From an archaeon (GTDB lineage: Archaea; Nanobdellota; Nanobdellia; Pacearchaeales; GW2011-AR1): a stretch of DNA of 7,005 nucleotides. The notes below the pieces were generated by a model. That model was not told the origin of the DNA. It saw only the letters and a program-made list of their open reading frames with translations, and ran no database searches. The DNA is taken from contig DAIEOU010000022.1 of NCBI GenBank assembly GCA_027348755.1, forward strand, positions 1-7,005. Direction: 5' to 3'. Numbering within the stretch: the first letter of the stretch is position 1; every line of letters starts with the position of its first letter. A program made the position numbers and the translations under genes. This document shows positions 6,333 to 7,005 of the stretch, one piece after another.

Positions 6333-6959
6333 ATGGATTATAATGCAATAGGGCTTAAGGCTGGGCTTGAGATACATCAGCAGATTGATTCTAAAGAAAA
6401 GCTATTTTCTGCAGCTCCTAATTATCTAAGAAGTGATGAGCCGGATTTTGTTGTGAAAAGAAGGCTTCATCGCGTGGCTGGAGAAACAGGAGAAGTTGAT
6501 GCTGCTGTTGAATATGAAGCAGGACTTGGGAAAGAGTTTGTTTATGAGGCTCATAATGAAAGCACAAGCCTTGTAGAACTTGATGAAGAGCCTCCAAAAG
6601 AGATTAATGCTGAAGCCTTAGATGAGGCATTGAAGGTTGCATTATTGATGAATTGTGAGATTTATCAACACACGCAGGTAATGAGAAAGACAGTGATAGA
6701 CGGAAGTAATACAAGTGGTTTTCAACGCACTGTTTTAATAGGGCATGACGGATGGATTGACACTAGTTTTGGGAAAGTAGCTATAGACTCAATTGCACTT
6801 GAAGAAGATTCTGCTCGTGTTGTAAAGAAAGAGAAAGAGCATGCAATATACCGACTTGATAGACTTGGAATCCCTCTTGTTGAGATAAGTACTGCTCCGG
6901 TTTTGAACAAGCCAGAGATGATAAAAGAGATTATAAGCAGGAAAGAAGAGATAAAATGA
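6333..6959 (+). CDS. gatE: Glu-tRNA(Gln) amidotransferase subunit E, N-terminal part, frame broken
   Basis: GatE is the kinase and tRNA-binding subunit of GatDE: it phosphorylates Glu-tRNA(Gln) and amidates it with GatD-derived ammonia. The 208 visible residues are the first third of a protein normally above 400 and often about 600 residues. Landmarks are GLKAGLEIHQQID, SKEKLFSAAPNYL, ELDEEPPKEIN, VMRKTVIDGSNTSGFQRT, ALEEDSARVV and YRLDRLGIPLVEISTAPV. The ATG at 6333 gives the typical MDxxxxGLKxGLEIHQQ start; the TTG at 6330 directly follows an in-frame stop and is less likely. GatE normally runs on into RGxGTIRQDxN, but here the frame hits TGA at 6957-6959. The gene is probably intact in the organism, and the break is likely an assembly or sequencing fault at the contig end. 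A real pseudogene is possible but less likely, since GatD is intact. Confidence 0.88.
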   Translation: MDYNAIGLKAGLEIHQQIDSKEKLFSAAPNYLRSDEPDFVVKRRLHRVAGETGEVDAAVEYEAGLGKEFVYEAHNESTSLVELDEEPPKEINAEALDEALKVALLMNCEIYQHTQVMRKTVIDGSNTSGFQRTVLIGHDGWIDTSFGKVAIDSIALEEDSARVVKKEKEHAIYRLDRLGIPLVEISTAPVLNKPEMIKEIISRKEEIK

Positions 6960-7005
6960 AAGTATGGGGTGCGGTCAGTATTGCCACCATCAGTCTTGCT
7001 ATGAC
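6956..7005 (+). other. gatE: Out-of-frame continuation of gatE, apparently with small deletions
   Basis: After the stop, another frame reads MKVWGAVSIATISLAM to the window end. This resembles the next conserved GatE block (KVxRGxGSIRQDxNVS) with residues missing, so the final roughly 70 bases probably contain several small indels. It is not called as a separate gene, although an ATGA stop/start overlap could suggest one. Confidence 0.4.

Noticed and set aside
6956..7005. New gene starting at ATGA with an apparent signal-peptide-like MKVWGAVSIATISLAM
   Set aside because: The sequence better resembles the expected next block of GatE with small deletions, and GatE cannot plausibly end at 208 residues.
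1..7005. CRISPR arrays, insertion sequences, long repeats, riboswitches
   Set aside because: No regularly spaced repeats, transposase-like products or long terminal repeats were seen, and all gaps are too short and plain for a riboswitch.

Overview
This AT-rich window is archaeal. It carries a deoxyhypusine synthase end, an archaeal/eukaryotic-type prolyl-tRNA synthetase, the archaea-specific GatD and GatE amidotransferase subunits, and archaeal box A (TATA/BRE) promoters with almost no 5' leaders. Very tight packing, short proteins and heavy ATA/AGA/AGG codon use suggest a small-genome lineage, possibly a DPANN archaeon of the Micrarchaeota/Parvarchaeota kind; that placement is inference. 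A gene is cut at each end, so the window may be a whole short metagenomic contig.

Layout, all on the + strand: (1) the 3' end of deoxyhypusine synthase (3-302); (2) gatB (334-1707), overlapping by one base an EamA/DMT-type membrane transporter (1707-2549); (3) tRNA-Arg(UCG) (2588-2659); (4) proS (2708-4168), followed after one base by gatD (4170-5447); (5) a Fic-domain protein (5513-6286); (6) the 5' part of gatE (6333-6959), whose frame breaks close to the window end. There is no gene-free stretch above 300 bases. The gaps hold little beyond promoters and one tRNA.

The theme is translation. ProS charges tRNA-Pro. GatD+GatE convert Glu-tRNA(Gln) to Gln-tRNA(Gln). GatB belongs to the other amidotransferase, GatCAB, which in archaea mainly makes Asn-tRNA(Asn). 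Deoxyhypusine synthase modifies aIF5A. The transporter and the Fic enzyme are the exceptions.

The most striking structure is regulatory. Every transcription unit whose start lies in the window (gatB, tRNA-Arg, proS, fic, gatE) has a TTTAWWAW-like octamer beginning exactly 29 nt before the first base of the start codon or of the mature tRNA. This predicts leaderless mRNAs, and a tRNA transcribed without a 5' leader. The two genes lacking this element (the transporter and gatD) are the two that abut an upstream gene, so they should be translated from the upstream message. The rule also moves the best starts of proS and gatE to 2708 and 6333.
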